In this document: positions 48,287 through 57,490 of the stretch, one piece after another | Layout: each line of letters opens with the position of its first letter | How positions within the stretch are numbered: position 1 is the stretch's first letter | Assembly: GCA_947168905.1 (NCBI GenBank) | Contig: CAMVNR010000005.1 | Location: 1 to 57,609 of the forward strand | Reading direction: 5' to 3' | Source of the DNA: an uncultured Lachnospiraceae bacterium | GTDB lineage: Bacteria > Bacillota > Clostridia > Lachnospirales > Lachnospiraceae | Length of the DNA stretch: 57,609 nt | Position numbers and translations under genes: made by a program | Notes under the pieces: generated by a model | Databases searched by the model: none | What the model saw: only the letters and a program-made list of their open reading frames with translations | What the model was told of the DNA's origin: nothing

Positions 48287-50139
48287 CGTATCCCTCCATC
48301 CTGCCCCTTCACAGCCGGCGCCTGTTCCTGCGTTTCCGCATATTTATGATACGGGAAAACCATCTCCACGGAGAGCCCCATTCCCTCTTCATTCCTGAAT
48401 GTCAGCTCCGCCCGGTCGCCGACCAGAAGCTTCAGCCGCATCGCCATATTATAAAGGCCGATGCCGGTTCCTTTTTCCGTCACCTCCGGATGTTCGAAAA
48501 TATGATTGTACTTTTCCAGTTTTTCCTCTGAAAGACCGGTCCCGGAATCTGTATGGACCAGTCTGAGGAAAGGCTTTTCCTTCCGGTAAAAAATCTCCGC
48601 CTGCACCCGGATCAGGAAAGGATCGCCCATGATCAGTCCCGTCTTCACCGAGTTCTCCGTAAGCGTCAGCAGGATCAGCGGGAATACCGAGGCTTCCATG
48701 ACCTCGTCTCCGGCCTGCAGTTCGAAGGAAAGCGTCTCCGGATAGCGGGACTGTGTCAGCAGGATATAGTTCTGCAGGTACTCAAGTTCCTCCGACAGCG
48801 GGACGACGCTCCGGTCGGAAAGTGTATACCTTAAGTGCGAGGAAAGGGTTGTGATGATCTGGTTCGTTATTTCCGCGCGGGCCGGATTCTGCGCCGACAT
48901 GAAAATCGTATTCAGGCAATTGATCAGAAAATGCGGCGCGACCTGGTTCTTCAGCGCCTTCAGCTCAAATTCGCGCGCCTGCAGCTGTTTCTCATAGATG
49001 CCGATCCGAAGATCCCTGATCTCCGAAATCAGTTTATTGAATGCGTCGATAATCCGGACCGTTTCCGTGTAGTTGTTCGGCGGCTCCACCCGGCTTTCGA
49101 AGTTGCCCTTATGGATGTCTTCCGTTACAACCATCAGGGACTCGATCGGAATCGCGATGATATTTCTGCCCATCCGGCTGAAAATAACGAAGAAAAAAAT
49201 CCCCCACAGAATCAGCAGCGCCATCAGGAAAAGAAGATGTCTCATATTCCAGAAAAGCTGCCGCTGCGGCAGGAGCACGGTGAAGTAATAATCCGAAAAG
49301 CTCTGCTCCGACGATACGACAAGCCTCCTGCCGACGCCCGGAATCCGTACGGCCACCGGACCTTCCAGGGATTTTTCCAGCGGAAGCTTCAGCGCTGTCC
49401 CGTAATCGCCGGAATAGCCCTGTTCGGCAAGGGAGCTGCTGGCATAAAGGACATGCCCCTCCCGGTCTGTAATCAGCTGGATCGCTTCCGTCCCGGAAAA
49501 CTCCGAAAAGCCCGGCAGCTCGTCAAGGTCGATCCAGGCGCCGCCGTAGATCGAATTGTAGTGAAAGACACGCATCAGGCTGATACGGTTTTCGGAATGC
49601 GCAAGGAACCAGTTCCCCGGGATATTGACCGGAGTGCCGCCGTCCTGAATATGCTTTTCCAGGTAGTCCCGGATGAATTCCGGGAACAGATAGCCTTTCA
49701 TCAAATTGTAGCCGCCGGAATTATAGATCGGCAGGAACAGCTCTTTTTCGGGATAGTACAGATAAAGGCCCTGTATCACGGAATGCAGGGTGATCCGGGC
49801 GGAAAGCATGTTCCGGATCCGCGTCACGGCTTTCGTCTCTTCATTGCGGTCCTTTGCCGTCCTCAGCCGGATGATTTCCGGATCGCTGGAGCAGCTTTCG
49901 ATCAGGGATGACAGCTCCGAATCGAGTTCGCCGGAAATCCTTTTATCATAGAAACGGAGGGAATCCTGAACAGTCTGGTAAAAGGTTTTCCGGAAACTGA
50001 AAAAAAGGCTCGCAAAAGCGGCGGCAAGAAGCAGGCTGAAAGCCAGTGTGACCGTAATGAAATGAAGCGTAAAGCGTTCAAGCAGCGAATGCCGCCGTTC
50101 CTGCCGTGAATATCCTGCTGTTTTGTGAATTCTGCTCAT
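48283..50139 (-). CDS. YesM-type sensor histidine kinase
   Basis: The 618-residue kinase has a first membrane helix (about 29-50), a large extracytoplasmic Cache-like sensor of about 240 residues, a second helix (LLFLMALLILWGIFFFVIF, near 305), a HAMP segment (IAIPIESLMVVTEDIHKGNF), a His_kinase domain with phospho-acceptor His403 in NQVAPHFLINCLNTIF, and a HATPase domain ending in the G box KGTGIGLYNMAMRL. That is the YesM/LytS-like layout. It is first in an operon with the AraC-type regulator and is divergent from the ABC/arabinofuranosidase operon, the usual arrangement for sugar-responsive YesMN pairs. Confidence 0.93.
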   Translation of the reverse strand: MSRIHKTAGYSRQERRHSLLERFTLHFITVTLAFSLLLAAAFASLFFSFRKTFYQTVQDSLRFYDKRISGELDSELSSLIESCSSDPEIIRLRTAKDRNEETKAVTRIRNMLSARITLHSVIQGLYLYYPEKELFLPIYNSGGYNLMKGYLFPEFIRDYLEKHIQDGGTPVNIPGNWFLAHSENRISLMRVFHYNSIYGGAWIDLDELPGFSEFSGTEAIQLITDREGHVLYASSSLAEQGYSGDYGTALKLPLEKSLEGPVAVRIPGVGRRLVVSSEQSFSDYYFTVLLPQRQLFWNMRHLLFLMALLILWGIFFFVIFSRMGRNIIAIPIESLMVVTEDIHKGNFESRVEPPNNYTETVRIIDAFNKLISEIRDLRIGIYEKQLQAREFELKALKNQVAPHFLINCLNTIFMSAQNPARAEITNQIITTLSSHLRYTLSDRSVVPLSEELEYLQNYILLTQSRYPETLSFELQAGDEVMEASVFPLILLTLTENSVKTGLIMGDPFLIRVQAEIFYRKEKPFLRLVHTDSGTGLSEEKLEKYNHIFEHPEVTEKGTGIGLYNMAMRLKLLVGDRAELTFRNEEGMGLSVEMVFPYHKYAETQEQAPAVKGQDGGIR

Positions 50140-50243
50140 ATTCCACCCCTGTTATCCCACCATAAACAGCGGTATTACCAAAGAATTTTGCAAAAGAACA
50201 TAAGAGATCTGCATTTTACCAGCTATGTTTGTATTGTATATAT

Positions 50244-50290
50244 TATACTAAGAAGCGGCAGAAATGACAAGTATTTTATTCACTTCTGCC
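50244..50290 (+). promoter_or_regulatory. possible promoter and operator of the solute-binding protein operon
   Basis: A -10-like TATACT lies at 50244-50249 within an AT-rich stretch, and an inverted repeat GGCAGAA/TTCTGCC (50257-50263 with 50284-50290) follows. The repeat could be an operator or a 5-prime mRNA hairpin. The -35 region is not convincing, which fits a promoter that needs an activator such as the YesN-type regulator. Confidence 0.4.
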
Positions 50291-50341
50291 AGAACAGGAC
50301 GTAAAAGCGTTTTGAAATTAAAAAAGGAGGATGTATCCAAG

Positions 50342-52012
50342 ATGAAGAATGTGAAGAAACTGTTGGCCCTTCTTCTTGTATTTGCAATGGTGTTTGCCCT
50401 TGTCGGCTGCACTAACACTCCTAAGCCTGACGACACCAAGGCCGATACTCAAAAGGAGGAGACCAAGAAAGACGAGCCCGCAAAGGACACCGAAACCGAG
50501 AAAGCCGATACGGATGAGAAGGGCGACGAGCCCGCTCCGGAAGGCGAACTCTCACCCTATGAAGAGGCTATCGCAAAACGTCGCGAGGAGTACGAGAAAA
50601 CCGGCGAGTACCAGAAAGTCGTCTATGCGATCTACACCTGGATCGGAAAGCCGGCAGGCACAGAGAGGATTCAGGAAGAGATGAATAAAATCCTTCGTGA
50701 AAAACTCTGCCTCGAAATTGAACTGATGGTTCTCGACTTTGCTTCCTACCGTCAGAACATCCAGCTGAACCTGACCAACAACGACGAGCAGGTCGACTGG
50801 TTCGGCGGCAACGCCCTCGGCTATACCAGCTGCGTCAACAACGGCTTCTGCTATGATATGGAAGAAGACAACCTGATCGAGACCTACGGTCCCGGCATCT
50901 GCGAGCTGATTTCCGAAGAATACCGCGATGCCTGCAAATTCGACGGCAAGCTGACCGGCATTCCGCCGATGAAGGATATCGCCATCAACTGCGGCGCCAT
51001 GATGATCGGCAAGGAATACCTCGATGCCATCGGCTACGAGTATCATGAAAACGAGAACCAGGAAGTTCCGACCACCTGGGACGAAATTGAGAAGATCTTC
51101 ACCCAGCTGCACGAGAAATTCCCCGACAAGTATGTATTCGCTGTCGGCGGCAACCAGTTCGGCCAGGGCTCCATCGTCGACAATATCGGCAATGACTGGT
51201 TCGGCGTGCTGCTTGATCCCACAAAGGACAAGACCGTTGTCAACCTCTTCGAATCCGATGAATGGATGACCATGGTAAAGCGTATGTATGACTGGAACCA
51301 GAATAAGGGCTTCATGTCCGCAGACGCTCTTACCGATACCACCTCCATTTCCGCGAAGTGCAAATCCGGACAGTATATGGCAATGCTTTCACAGGCAAAG
51401 CCCGGCTACAAGTCGCAGATCTCCGGCGAGTGCGGCAGAGAGATGATCGTGTTTATTCTCGGCCAGCCCATCGTTAAGTCCTCGGGCGTCAGCAACGTCA
51501 TCACCTGCCTGAATCAGGCCTCTCCGGATCCGATCGCCGCAATGCAGGTCATGAACGAGCTTTATACGGATCCCGAGCTTTCCACCCTGCTTGTCTGGGG
51601 CCAGGAAGGAATCGACTATGTATTTACCGATGACGGTCATATCACCTTCCCGGAGGGTGTTGACGCTCAGAACGCCGAATGGTACCACACCATGAACTGG
51701 GAGCTTCCCAACCAGTACCTGACCCCCTGCTGGGTCGGCGATCCGCTGGATCTTGGCCAGAAGACCATGGAATTCAACAACAGTGCGCCCAAGTCCCTGG
51801 CAATGGGCTTCACCTTCGACAACACCGAATTTACAGCTGAATACGCCGCACTGCAGAGCGCTTATGATGAGTATGCGAACCAGCTGCTGTATGGTTTCCT
51901 TGATCCCGAAAAAGGAACCGCTGAGTTCAATGAAAAGCTGAAAGCAGCCGGTCTTGACGAGTACATCGCTGAAAAGCAGCGTCAGCTTGACGCCTGGTTT
52001 GCGGCTCAATAA
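50342..52012 (+). CDS. extracellular solute-binding lipoprotein of a carbohydrate ABC transporter (LplA-like)
   Basis: The ATG at 50342 follows AAAGGAGG by 11 bases; an upstream ATG (50264) would place the signal peptide internally. The 556 residues begin with a lipoprotein signal (KKLLALLLVFAMVFALVGC, lipobox cysteine Cys23), then a Lys/Glu/Asp-rich spacer to about residue 75, then a large bilobed binding domain. Size and similarity of layout point to the LplA/YtcQ group that works with YtcP/LplB permeases. Ligand is probably an oligosaccharide, and the nearby GH51 enzyme suggests one containing arabinose. A strong hairpin directly behind it should raise its level over the permeases. Confidence 0.92.
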   Translation: MKNVKKLLALLLVFAMVFALVGCTNTPKPDDTKADTQKEETKKDEPAKDTETEKADTDEKGDEPAPEGELSPYEEAIAKRREEYEKTGEYQKVVYAIYTWIGKPAGTERIQEEMNKILREKLCLEIELMVLDFASYRQNIQLNLTNNDEQVDWFGGNALGYTSCVNNGFCYDMEEDNLIETYGPGICELISEEYRDACKFDGKLTGIPPMKDIAINCGAMMIGKEYLDAIGYEYHENENQEVPTTWDEIEKIFTQLHEKFPDKYVFAVGGNQFGQGSIVDNIGNDWFGVLLDPTKDKTVVNLFESDEWMTMVKRMYDWNQNKGFMSADALTDTTSISAKCKSGQYMAMLSQAKPGYKSQISGECGREMIVFILGQPIVKSSGVSNVITCLNQASPDPIAAMQVMNELYTDPELSTLLVWGQEGIDYVFTDDGHITFPEGVDAQNAEWYHTMNWELPNQYLTPCWVGDPLDLGQKTMEFNNSAPKSLAMGFTFDNTEFTAEYAALQSAYDEYANQLLYGFLDPEKGTAEFNEKLKAAGLDEYIAEKQRQLDAWFAAQ

Positions 52013-52031
52013 GCCACAGCGATCCGTTTAT

Positions 52032-52065
52032 GAAGAAGCCGGTATTTACCGGCTTCTTCCTTTTT
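52032..52065 (+). terminator. intra-operon terminator/attenuator
   Basis: A perfect 13-bp stem GAAGAAGCCGGTA/TACCGGCTTCTTC (52032-52044 with 52047-52059) is followed by CTTTTT. It lies between the binding-protein stop (52012) and the permease start (52084). Partial read-through would give more binding protein than permease. Confidence 0.88.
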
Positions 52066-52083
52066 AAGACAGGAGAACTTACC

Positions 52084-53034
52084 ATGGCACGTACAATCCA
52101 GACCTGGCCGAATGCCAAGAATAAGAATATCGGGAAGAAGTTCGTCAAAAGCATTCCGTTCTATATTATGGCGCTTCCGGCCGCTGTTTATCTGTTTATC
52201 AACAACTATATGCCGCTTCCAGGACTGGTTCTGGCATTCAAGAACTTCAATGCCAAGAAAGGCATTTACGGATCTGACTGGTACGGACTCAAGAATTTCA
52301 AATATCTGTTTGCCACGGGAGAAGCCTTCACCATCACGCGGAACACGCTTCTTTACAATTTCGCGTTTATCATTATCAACACGATCCTTGCAATCTTTGT
52401 GGCAATCCTGCTTTCCGAAATGCGCAGCAGGTTCAAAAGCGTATATCAGTCACTGATCCTGCTGCCGTACATGATCTCGATGGTTATTGTCAGTTATCTC
52501 GTTTTCGCTTTCCTTTCCACAGAAAACGGCTTCCTGAACAACACCATTCTGAAGCCTCTGGGAAAGGATCCGATCGCATGGTATTCCGAGAAAAAATACT
52601 GGCCGTTCATCCTGGTCCTCGTCAGCTGCTGGAAGGTTATCGGGTATAACTGCATCATCTATCTTTCCTCGATCCTCGGCATCGACCGGACCTTCTATGA
52701 GGCGGCGGCAATTGACGGCGCCGGAAAGATCAAGCAGATCACCAGAATCACCCTGCCGCTCCTGAAGCCGACGATCATCATGATGACGCTTCTGGCGATC
52801 GGCCGCATTTTCTATTCGGACTTCGGTCTTTTCTATCAGGTGCCGCAGAACCAGGGCGCGCTGTATCCTGTCACAAATACCATCGACACCTATGTGTACC
52901 GCGGCCTCATCCAGAACGGCAAGCCCGCGCTTTCCGCTGCTGCCGGCCTGTATCAGTCCTTTGTCGGATTTGTCCTGATCCTCTCGGCAAACCTGATCGT
53001 CCGCAGGATTGACGCGGACAGCGCATTATTCTGA
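52084..53034 (+). CDS. carbohydrate ABC transporter permease (LplB/YtcP-like)
   Basis: The start at 52084 has AGGAG eight bases upstream; the in-frame ATG at 52030 lies within the terminator stem region and is not used. The 316-residue protein has six membrane helices and the binding-protein-dependent permease EAA loop EAAAIDGAGKIKQITRITLP, which contacts the ATPase. The N-terminal FYIMALPAAVYLFINNYMP is typical of the LplB family. It forms a pair with the next gene. No ATPase is encoded in the operon, so a shared MsmK-type ATPase encoded elsewhere must power it. Confidence 0.93.
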   Translation: MARTIQTWPNAKNKNIGKKFVKSIPFYIMALPAAVYLFINNYMPLPGLVLAFKNFNAKKGIYGSDWYGLKNFKYLFATGEAFTITRNTLLYNFAFIIINTILAIFVAILLSEMRSRFKSVYQSLILLPYMISMVIVSYLVFAFLSTENGFLNNTILKPLGKDPIAWYSEKKYWPFILVLVSCWKVIGYNCIIYLSSILGIDRTFYEAAAIDGAGKIKQITRITLPLLKPTIIMMTLLAIGRIFYSDFGLFYQVPQNQGALYPVTNTIDTYVYRGLIQNGKPALSAAAGLYQSFVGFVLILSANLIVRRIDADSALF

Positions 53035-53055
53035 GCGGGAAAGGGGGAAATAAAC

Positions 53056-53952
53056 ATGTTTACAAAACAGGAAAAAATCTTCCAGGTATTCAGTCATATT
53101 ATCCTCGCGATCCTTGCAATTAACGCACTCCTCCCGATGATCCTCCTGGTGATGTCATCGGTTACGGACGACGCGACGCTGATTAAGGAAGGCTACAAAT
53201 TCATTCCCAAAAAATTCAGCCTGTATGCTTACGAATACGTGTTCAAAACCGGTCCCGCCGTTCCGAAAGCCTATCTGATCTCCGTCATCCTGACGGTTTC
53301 GGGCGTGCTGCTTTCCCTGACGATCACAACACCGATGGCCTACGCTCTTTCAAAAAGATACGTGCTCGGCCGCGGGTTCATGAATTTCTACGTATTCTTC
53401 ACCATGCTGTTCAACGGCGGCCTTGTGCCGACCTACATGAACTACGTCAATATCATCGGCATCAAAAACACCTTCTTCGCTCTCCTGCTTCCCGGACTTG
53501 TCACAAACGGCATGTACATCATGCTGATGAAGTCCTATTTCGTCGCTTCGATTCCGGACGAGATCATGGAAGCGGCGCGGATCGACGGTGCGAGTGAATT
53601 CAAGGTGTTCTATACGATTGCGATCCCGCTTGCGAAGCCGATCATCACGACGATCGGACTATTCGCCGGCATCGGCTACTGGAACGACTGGCAGAACGGC
53701 TATGTTTACATTACAAAGCGGACGGACCTGTATTCGATCCAGAACCTGCTGAACCGTATGGTGCAGAATATCCAGTACCTGTCCGCGAACTCCCAGAACG
53801 TCGCAAACGCGGATATCGGCCTCGCTTCCATCCCCACGGTCGCTGTCCGAATGTCGATGGCGGTCCTTGGCATCCTGCCGATGCTCATCGCCTATCCGTT
53901 CGCCCAGAAGGCCTTCGTCAAAGGCATTACCTTAGGCGGCGTCAAAGGCTGA
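53056..53952 (+). CDS. carbohydrate ABC transporter permease (LplC/YtcP-like)
   Basis: The 298-residue second permease has six membrane helices and the EAA loop MEAARIDGASEFKVFYTIAIP. The N-terminal segment INALLPMILLVMSSVTDDATL is characteristic of the LplC subunit. GGGGGAAA lies upstream of the ATG. It starts 21 bases after the partner gene. In the 102 bases to the esterase gene a stem CAGGCGGTT/AACCGCCTG (53998-54006 with 54028-54036) sits just before the next ribosome-binding site, without a T-run. Confidence 0.93.
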   Translation: MFTKQEKIFQVFSHIILAILAINALLPMILLVMSSVTDDATLIKEGYKFIPKKFSLYAYEYVFKTGPAVPKAYLISVILTVSGVLLSLTITTPMAYALSKRYVLGRGFMNFYVFFTMLFNGGLVPTYMNYVNIIGIKNTFFALLLPGLVTNGMYIMLMKSYFVASIPDEIMEAARIDGASEFKVFYTIAIPLAKPIITTIGLFAGIGYWNDWQNGYVYITKRTDLYSIQNLLNRMVQNIQYLSANSQNVANADIGLASIPTVAVRMSMAVLGILPMLIAYPFAQKAFVKGITLGGVKG

Positions 53953-54054
53953 GTATCCTTACGGGAACCGGGACAGATTTGCAAATACAGTATTTTTCAG
54001 GCGGTTTATGCGATAGAATGAAGGCAGAACCGCCTGTTAAAAAAGGAGGGCATC

Positions 54055-55566
54055 ATGATCAGAAAAGCAATTACGGAAAACGGTGTCGTACGCGGTATCC
54101 AGGGCGGAAATGCCCGGATTACGGTTTACAGGGGCGTTCCCTTCGCCGCGCCGCCCGTCGGGGAATTAAGATGGCGCGCGCCGCAGCCCGCCAAAAACTG
54201 GGAAGGCGAACGCTGCTGCTTCGAATTCGCCCCGATTTCCATGCAGGAAATTCCCGGCGGCAATAAAGAAAACATCTATACCCGCGAATGGCATGTGAAT
54301 TCCGACATTCCGATGAGCGAGGACTGCCTGTACCTGAATATCTGGACACCGGCGGTTTCCCCGGATGAAAAGCTGCCGGTCCTCGTCTGGTTCTTCGGCG
54401 GCGGCTACCAGGTCGGTTATACGGCGGAGATGGAATTTGACGGCGAGGCGCTTGCGAAGCGCGGAATCGTCGTGGTATCCGTCAACTACCGCGTCGGCGC
54501 CTTCGGATTCCTCGCGCACCCCGCGCTTACCGCCGCACAGCCGGAAGAGCCGGCGAATTTCGGCCTTCTCGACCAGCAGGCCGGCCTTCGGTGGGTAAAA
54601 AGGAACATCGCGGGCTTCGGCGGCGACCCGGAGGAGATCACAATCGGCGGACAGTCCGCGGGCGGCGGCTCCGTCATGTACCAGATCACCTGCAAAGAGA
54701 ATGAAGGCCTCATCAAACGCGCGACCCCGATCAGCGGCGTATTCCGCGATCCCTACAAATCGCCCTTTGCCGGAAACGGCAGGCTGCTCGCGGATGTGGA
54801 AAAGATCGGCGAGGACTTCTTTGAATTCCTCGGTGTGAAGACGCTCGAAGAAGCACGGGCGATTGACGCTGTCACGCTCCGGGATGCTTATGAGGAATTT
54901 AGGAAAGGCGCGATGGCGCTCGGTCCCTGCGTCGACGGAATCTTCAATACCGACGATACCTACCGGCTCTTCGCCGACGGCAAAGGCCTCGACATCCCCG
55001 TCATGGCAGGCAATACGATGGATGAATTCAAGGCCCGCATCACCGCGGATTCGGAAGCGGAATTCCTTGAAAAAGCAAAGGACTGCTTCGGGGAGGATGC
55101 AGACCGGTTCCTCGCATTTGCCGAAGCACACCAGCGCGGACCGGACGGCAGCTACGGGCTTCTGAGCATCATCGAGTGCGGCTTAAAGCACATGTTCCGG
55201 GAAGGCGCTGAAAACGGCCGGACAGCAAAGAATTATTATTACTGCTTCAACGAAGACATTCCGGGCTGGGATCATCCGGGCAATTTCCATTCGGTGGATC
55301 TCTGGTTCTTCTTCGACAACCTTCAGAAGTGCTGGCGGCCCTTCACCGGAAGGCATTACGACCTGGCGCGCCAGATGGCGGATTACTGGGTCAATTTCAT
55401 TAAAACGGGCGATCCGAACGGCTTAGGTTCCGACGGTCTTACGCTCCCCGAGTGGGGCGCCTATGACAGCGCGCACGATGAAAGCATGATTTTCGATATG
55501 CGCGGCGCATTCCCGGAGCATGAGGATTCGGCTTTCAAACATTTCATGATCGACCATATCAGCTGA
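54055..55566 (+). CDS. type-B carboxylesterase, third family member
   Basis: The 503-residue enzyme has EDCLYLNIWTPAV, the oxyanion loop VLVWFFGGGYQVGY, nucleophile Ser201 in GGQSAGGGSVM, and the His-containing region GNFHSVDLWFFFDN, where His lies in the place of the usual HGxE. GGAGGGCATC precedes the ATG. It lacks a signal peptide. Placed between a sugar ABC transporter and an arabinofuranosidase, it probably removes an ester (acetyl or feruloyl) from an imported arabino-oligosaccharide before the GH51 enzyme acts. It is more distant from the tandem pair at 23-26 kb than those are from each other. Confidence 0.9.
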   Translation: MIRKAITENGVVRGIQGGNARITVYRGVPFAAPPVGELRWRAPQPAKNWEGERCCFEFAPISMQEIPGGNKENIYTREWHVNSDIPMSEDCLYLNIWTPAVSPDEKLPVLVWFFGGGYQVGYTAEMEFDGEALAKRGIVVVSVNYRVGAFGFLAHPALTAAQPEEPANFGLLDQQAGLRWVKRNIAGFGGDPEEITIGGQSAGGGSVMYQITCKENEGLIKRATPISGVFRDPYKSPFAGNGRLLADVEKIGEDFFEFLGVKTLEEARAIDAVTLRDAYEEFRKGAMALGPCVDGIFNTDDTYRLFADGKGLDIPVMAGNTMDEFKARITADSEAEFLEKAKDCFGEDADRFLAFAEAHQRGPDGSYGLLSIIECGLKHMFREGAENGRTAKNYYYCFNEDIPGWDHPGNFHSVDLWFFFDNLQKCWRPFTGRHYDLARQMADYWVNFIKTGDPNGLGSDGLTLPEWGAYDSAHDESMIFDMRGAFPEHEDSAFKHFMIDHIS

Positions 55567-55662
55567 AAAAAACATATTATGTTCAGGTGCCCGGAGGAGA
55601 ATCCGCCTGTGCGCCGATGGTGAAAGTTACTTGATCGTTTATCCTAAGGAGGGGAAGTCATC

Positions 55663-57258
55663 ATGTCAAAGAAAGCAAGAGTTTCCGTCAACCCTGATTT
55701 TAAGATCGGAAGTATTTCCAAAAGACTCTACGGCGCCTTTATGGAGCCGATCGGGTCCATTGTCTACGGCAACATGTACAATCCGAAGCATCCGACAGCC
55801 GATGAACAGGGTTTCAGAAAAGACTGGATCGAAGCGCTGAAGAAAACCGATGTCCCGTCGGTGCGTCTCCCGGGCGGCAACTTTGTCTCCGGCTGGGACT
55901 GGAAGGATTCTATCGGCCCGAAGGAGCAGCGTAAAGAGCACCTGGATCTCGCATGGCATCAGTATATTCCGAACGACGTCGGTCACGACGAGTATCTGCA
56001 GTGGGCGGAAAAAACCGGCATTGAGCCGATGTATACAATCAACCTCGGCACCGGCGATATCAATGATGCGATCTACAATGTCGAATACACCAATCACGAA
56101 GGCGGCACCTACTGGTCGGAGCTTCGTAAAAAATACGGCCACGAAAAGCCCTACGGTGTCAAGGTCTGGTACCTCGGCAACGAAATGGACGGACCCTGGC
56201 AGGTTGCGTCCTGGGAAAAGGATCCCAAGGCCTACGGCGTTCTCGCAAATGAAACCTCCAAGGCCATGAAATGGGTGGACGGCAGCATCGAGACCGCGGT
56301 CTGCGTCTCCAGCTCCCCCGACCTGATGCACTATCCGGACTGGGACCTGCAGGTCCTGAAGGAGTGCTACAATGCCGTCGATTACATTTCCATGCATCAT
56401 TACCAGTCCGCTGAAATCGGAAACTACGCGCAGTTCATGGCGGCATCCCGCTACTTCGAGGACTACATCCGCACGGAGATCGGCCTCTGCGACTACGTCC
56501 AGCAGCTGATGCGCTCCCCGAAGGTCATGAAGCTCTCCCTTGACGAATATGGCGTCTTCCCTCAGCCGAAGGGCGAAATCCATTTCGGCCGCGAAGTCTA
56601 CCTGGAGCCGGGCACACATTACACCTTCGACCCGAAGCGCGGCTACGTCCGCCACGATCCGGACAACATGCCCGACCGTTCCTTCCCGCCGATGAACCCG
56701 ATGTTGATGTCTCTCGGAAATGCCGCAGTGATCCTCGAAATGCTCCGCCACGCGGACCGCATCAAGATCGGCTGCATGACCTCCGGCCTCGGCGTTGCGG
56801 CGGCCTGCGACCACGACCACTGCTTCACGATCCCCGCGTACTATCCGTATGCAGACCTCATGAAGTACGGCCACGGCGTCTCGCTCCGCACCTCCGTCGA
56901 ATGCGAGAAGTACGATCTGCCGAGCTTCGCGCTGGACGACACCCACAAGTACCATGAGCAGGACCAGGTCGACTATATCGACACCGCGGCGGCTTACGAT
57001 CAGGAAACCGGCGAGCTGACCGTCTTCGTCATCAACCGCGACTGGGAAGACACTGCCGACTTCACGCTCGATGTGACCGGCCTTACGGGCTTCCGTTTCG
57101 AAGGCCACAGCGAGATGTATGTCGACGACTCTGTCAGCGAAGAAGACTATGCGCACGTTGCTCCGGCTCCCGCAGCCGGCACCGTCTGCAGCGGCATGAG
57201 CGTGAAAGCGGAGCTGAAACCGGTTTCGTGGAACGTGTTCCGGTTTGTGAAAGCCTGA
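55663..57258 (+). CDS. abfA: GH51 alpha-L-arabinofuranosidase
   Basis: The 531-residue enzyme has the GH51 catalytic pair at the positions expected for Geobacillus AbfA: acid/base Glu174 in VWYLGNEMDGPWQ and nucleophile Glu295 in LSLDEYGVF. RLPGGNFVSGWDWKDSIGP (near 65-85) is the highly conserved substrate-binding loop. A C-terminal beta-sandwich (about 400-531) follows the TIM barrel. It is cytoplasmic (no signal), so it trims terminal arabinose from imported arabinan or arabinoxylan oligosaccharides. AAGGAGGGG lies upstream of the ATG. It is last in the ABC/esterase operon and ends before a repeat-containing terminator. Confidence 0.96.
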   Translation: MSKKARVSVNPDFKIGSISKRLYGAFMEPIGSIVYGNMYNPKHPTADEQGFRKDWIEALKKTDVPSVRLPGGNFVSGWDWKDSIGPKEQRKEHLDLAWHQYIPNDVGHDEYLQWAEKTGIEPMYTINLGTGDINDAIYNVEYTNHEGGTYWSELRKKYGHEKPYGVKVWYLGNEMDGPWQVASWEKDPKAYGVLANETSKAMKWVDGSIETAVCVSSSPDLMHYPDWDLQVLKECYNAVDYISMHHYQSAEIGNYAQFMAASRYFEDYIRTEIGLCDYVQQLMRSPKVMKLSLDEYGVFPQPKGEIHFGREVYLEPGTHYTFDPKRGYVRHDPDNMPDRSFPPMNPMLMSLGNAAVILEMLRHADRIKIGCMTSGLGVAAACDHDHCFTIPAYYPYADLMKYGHGVSLRTSVECEKYDLPSFALDDTHKYHEQDQVDYIDTAAAYDQETGELTVFVINRDWEDTADFTLDVTGLTGFRFEGHSEMYVDDSVSEEDYAHVAPAPAAGTVCSGMSVKAELKPVSWNVFRFVKA

Positions 57259-57279
57259 TTTTCTGACAGACACAGCCGC

Positions 57280-57331
57280 AAAACCGAATATCCTCCAGGA
57301 TAATTACAAAACCGAATATCCTCCAGGATAA
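57280..57331. repeat. two direct copies of a 24-base sequence
   Basis: AAAACCGAATATCCTCCAGG plus ATAA occurs at 57280-57303 and again at 57308-57331, 28 bases apart. The last 14 bases also occur inverted at 57343-57356. So three half-sites sit directly behind the GH51 gene. Confidence 0.9.
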
Positions 57332-57360
57332 CTGCAAAACTGTTATCCTGGAGGATTTCT
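57318..57360 (+). terminator. hairpin ending the GH51 operon
   Basis: ATCCTCCAGGATAA (57318-57331) pairs perfectly with TTATCCTGGAGGAT (57343-57356), loop of 11, followed by TTCTGATTATT. The T-run is weak. The upstream direct copy (57290-57303) could pair with the same arm, so two alternative hairpins are possible. Confidence 0.6.
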
Positions 57361-57490
57361 GATTATTCCCGCTCATCCTGTCCGGCAGCGCTTAACCTGA
57401 GGGTTCCCTTTTTCAGGAAATGGCTGGTTTACGCTCCGGTCACAGGGGAAGTCCGACAGTTCTATAACATTCAGTAACTATTCAGCACCC

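Noticed and set aside
53998-54036. Terminator between the second permease and the carboxylesterase gene
   Set aside because: The 9-bp stem has a 21-base loop and is followed by TTAAAAAAGGAGG, not by a T-run. It is more likely an mRNA structure next to the ribosome-binding site.
55570-55640. Cobalamin-riboswitch-like string (GGAGGAGAATCCGCC) before the GH51 gene
   Set aside because: Only a short GAGAATCC-like piece matches. The B12 box and the other conserved helices are missing and the gap is under 100 bases.
55666-57273. 535-codon minus-strand frame opposite the GH51 gene
   Set aside because: It mirrors the arabinofuranosidase codons; the GH51 catalytic residues are on the plus strand. No ribosome-binding site or family motif is seen in the mirror frame.
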